DNA of 35,906 bases from an uncultured Bacilli bacterium. GTDB taxonomy: Bacteria > Bacillota_I > Bacilli_A > RF39 > UBA660. The stretch spans positions 1 through 35,906 of the forward strand of contig CAJTLA010000007.1 in the NCBI GenBank assembly GCA_910576985.1. The letters run 5' to 3'. The notes beneath the pieces were generated by a model, which was not told the DNA's origin, ran no database searches, and saw only the letters and a list, made by a program, of their open reading frames with translations. Positions 34,718-35,906 of the stretch are shown here, piece by piece (position 1 is the first letter of the stretch; each line of letters starts with the position of its first letter). Made by a program: the position numbers and the translations under genes.

Positions 34718-35906
34718 ATCTAGTAGGACTACTCGGAAGGAGATGAGAATATTCCAACTGCCAGCGCCACCTATATTGAAATTGAATATTCCAGCTCCTT
34801 CTGAACTGTCGTAAAGACCACCACGTTCAAACCATGGACTACTAGGGACAAGAAAGTTGGACCAATCTGAATACCAGCCAGCTGTCTCACTTAAGGCATG
34901 TCCATAACATATTCCACTGTTACATGCTGTTGTTGCTGAGGTACTTGTATAATTATCGTAATATTTACTTGGTGGTGCACTACTAAATCCTGCATAGTTA
35001 GTACTTGAGGTTGCTCCCCATGTACCGCTTGCTTTTGTGTAATATCCCATTACATACTCTAAAGCTCCTCCATTCATATCATATACTCCATATATTGTTC
35101 CACTTGTTGACGCTCCTGTCCCATTTAGACTCACACTATATTTATATGGACATGAATTACTTGTTGAATTTGCATTTGGTGTTCCTGCACTACATCCTGT
35201 CCATATCGAATTATTACTATCCCTATGATTATTTATATATACTTCCTTGTTTATTCCACTGTAACTACTATTTCCATATTTTCCATATTTACTTTGTGAT
35301 AAGTATGCTACTGCTCCCCATTCACTATTTTTCATCATATGTGCATCTGCCGAAGTGCTTATTCCATAGCTGTTTCCTGAAGCACTAAACTTTTGCGCTG
35401 TTGTAAATTGAGTACTTACATTCTGAAGTCTTAACGAAATTAAATTTGGTTTTATTGTTGGTGTTGTTCCATCTCCTGTTGTCTCAAATTTTCCTACCCA
35501 AAATCCTGCTAACTGTGTACTCCCAAATGTAAATGCTGGATGAATTTTATAGTTACTACTTGGGCTTGTCTTGCTTGTTGCTATGAAATTTATATTTATC
35601 TGACCTGGTTGTGTCTGACTTCCTCCTGCATAACTTGTTCCTAGATTTGTATATTGATACTCATATCTTGGAATCCATACAAAGTATGCATTTATCGCAC
35701 TCTCTGGTATTGTTGTCCCTACTGCTACATTTCTGTAACTACTTGTTACACTTGCTGCATTCGCCCACATTTGTTTACTATAGTCATACCATTGATTTGA
35801 CCCTGAGCCATTTTCACTATCTGCTTTTATCCACGCACTTCCATTCCATTTTATTGGTACTAATCCTGTCGCCAAACTTGGTTTATTTGCCCCTGTTGTA
35901 TCTATA
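34715..35906 (-). CDS. FGE/C-lectin-domain adhesin, C-terminal part (cut by right edge)
   Basis: The frame is open to the window edge (IDTTGANKPSLATGL continues upstream of the TTG at 35875), so the true start, probably a prepilin leader as in its paralogue at 19891-21468, is outside. About 397 codons are visible. The FGE-like domain matches the paralogue over long stretches (ESAINAYFVWIPRYEY, GFWVGKFETTG, MMKNSEWGAVAYLSQSKYG, GVYDMNGGALEYVMG). The Trp of GGAWEYVMG is Leu here. Loops between these blocks differ in length and sequence, with Cys in TGCSAG, NSCPY and TACNSGICYG. The last ~45 codons (SPWFERGGLYDSS through FRVVLLD) correspond to the candidate variable region of the paralogue. Confidence 0.85.
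   Translation of the reverse strand, partial: IDTTGANKPSLATGLVPIKWNGSAWIKADSENGSGSNQWYDYSKQMWANAASVTSSYRNVAVGTTIPESAINAYFVWIPRYEYQYTNLGTSYAGGSQTQPGQININFIATSKTSPSSNYKIHPAFTFGSTQLAGFWVGKFETTGDGTTPTIKPNLISLRLQNVSTQFTTAQKFSASGNSYGISTSADAHMMKNSEWGAVAYLSQSKYGKYGNSSYSGINKEVYINNHRDSNNSIWTGCSAGTPNANSTSNSCPYKYSVSLNGTGASTSGTIYGVYDMNGGALEYVMGYYTKASGTWGATSSTNYAGFSSAPPSKYYDNYTSTSATTACNSGICYGHALSETAGWYSDWSNFLVPSSPWFERGGLYDSSEGAGIFNFNIGGAGSWNILISFRVVLLD
34718..34875 (-). other. Counterpart of the candidate variable region in the second adhesin
   Basis: This aligns codon for codon with 19892-20045 around conserved SPWF, RGG, AG, F.F and SFRVV. GC is about 43% and coding-strand A about 23% by hand count over 34741-34870, a milder skew. 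Differences from the first copy include many non-adenine silent changes (TTC/TTT, GGC/GGT, CGG/CGA), so the two were not copied recently from one template. Confidence 0.45.

Noticed and set aside
1..35906. A DGR reverse transcriptase, template repeat, or accessory protein in the window.
   Set aside because: No ORF shows reverse-transcriptase motifs and no second near-copy of the candidate variable region with extra adenines was found; any DGR would have to act from elsewhere.
1..35906. Mollicutes-type genetic code (TGA read as Trp).
   Set aside because: TGA is used as a stop at conserved gene ends (HAD gene, miaB, 202-aa gene) and Trp is TGG throughout.
1..35906. tRNA, rRNA, riboswitch or insertion-sequence features.
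   Set aside because: No cloverleaf, rRNA segment, recognisable riboswitch core or transposase was seen; no gene-free stretch exceeds about 300 bases.

Overview
The window is AT-rich, uses TGA as a stop codon (standard bacterial code), and carries polC (the Gram-positive replicative polymerase), a yutD-family gene, cotE, and rpsP next to khpA. This points to a low-GC Bacilli-lineage firmicute, probably an uncultured gut member of the Erysipelotrichia/RF39-like branches (inference). CotE implies sporulation ability or ancestry. All genes except rpmB are on the minus strand, so the window is described from right to left, in the direction of transcription.

Right edge (34.7-35.9 kb): the C-terminal part of a large pilin-like protein with a formylglycine-generating-enzyme-like (C-type-lectin fold) domain, cut by the window end. 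Then come polC (30.0-34.6 kb), three tandem small prepilin genes each with its own sigma-A-type promoter and terminator (28.4-29.9 kb), a DPM1/GtrB-type glycosyltransferase, and a stand-alone rnfC-rnfD-like pair whose cofactor motifs look lost. The divergent rpmB follows, then miaB, then a two-gene accessory unit (a 181-aa protein of unknown function and a possible HhH plus PD-(D/E)XK nuclease).

Centre (19.9-21.5 kb): a complete modular adhesin made of a prepilin leader, a pilin-like domain, an acidic proline-containing linker and an FGE/C-lectin domain. Its last ~50 codons are abnormally GC-rich and adenine-poor on the coding strand. That is the signature expected of a diversity-generating-retroelement (DGR) variable region, although no reverse transcriptase is present here.

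Left of that, one strong promoter precedes a compact housekeeping operon, priA-fmt-(two membrane genes)-ruvA-HAD phosphatase-ruvB-unknown-queA-unknown-miaA (9.96-19.8 kb). It combines replication restart, Holliday-junction migration and tRNA modification. Next are another prepilin plus yutD, then cotE, then rpsP-khpA. The left 7.6 kb is a giant secreted right-handed beta-helix/RHS (YD-repeat) protein gene. It is split by one apparent single-base frameshift near 5.94 kb and runs off the left edge before its C-terminal (toxin) part.

The accessory theme is cell-surface diversity: six prepilin or pilin-adhesin genes (one partial), a giant RHS protein, and internal gene repeats. The two most unusual items are the candidate DGR-diversified pilin adhesins and the motif-less RnfCD pair.
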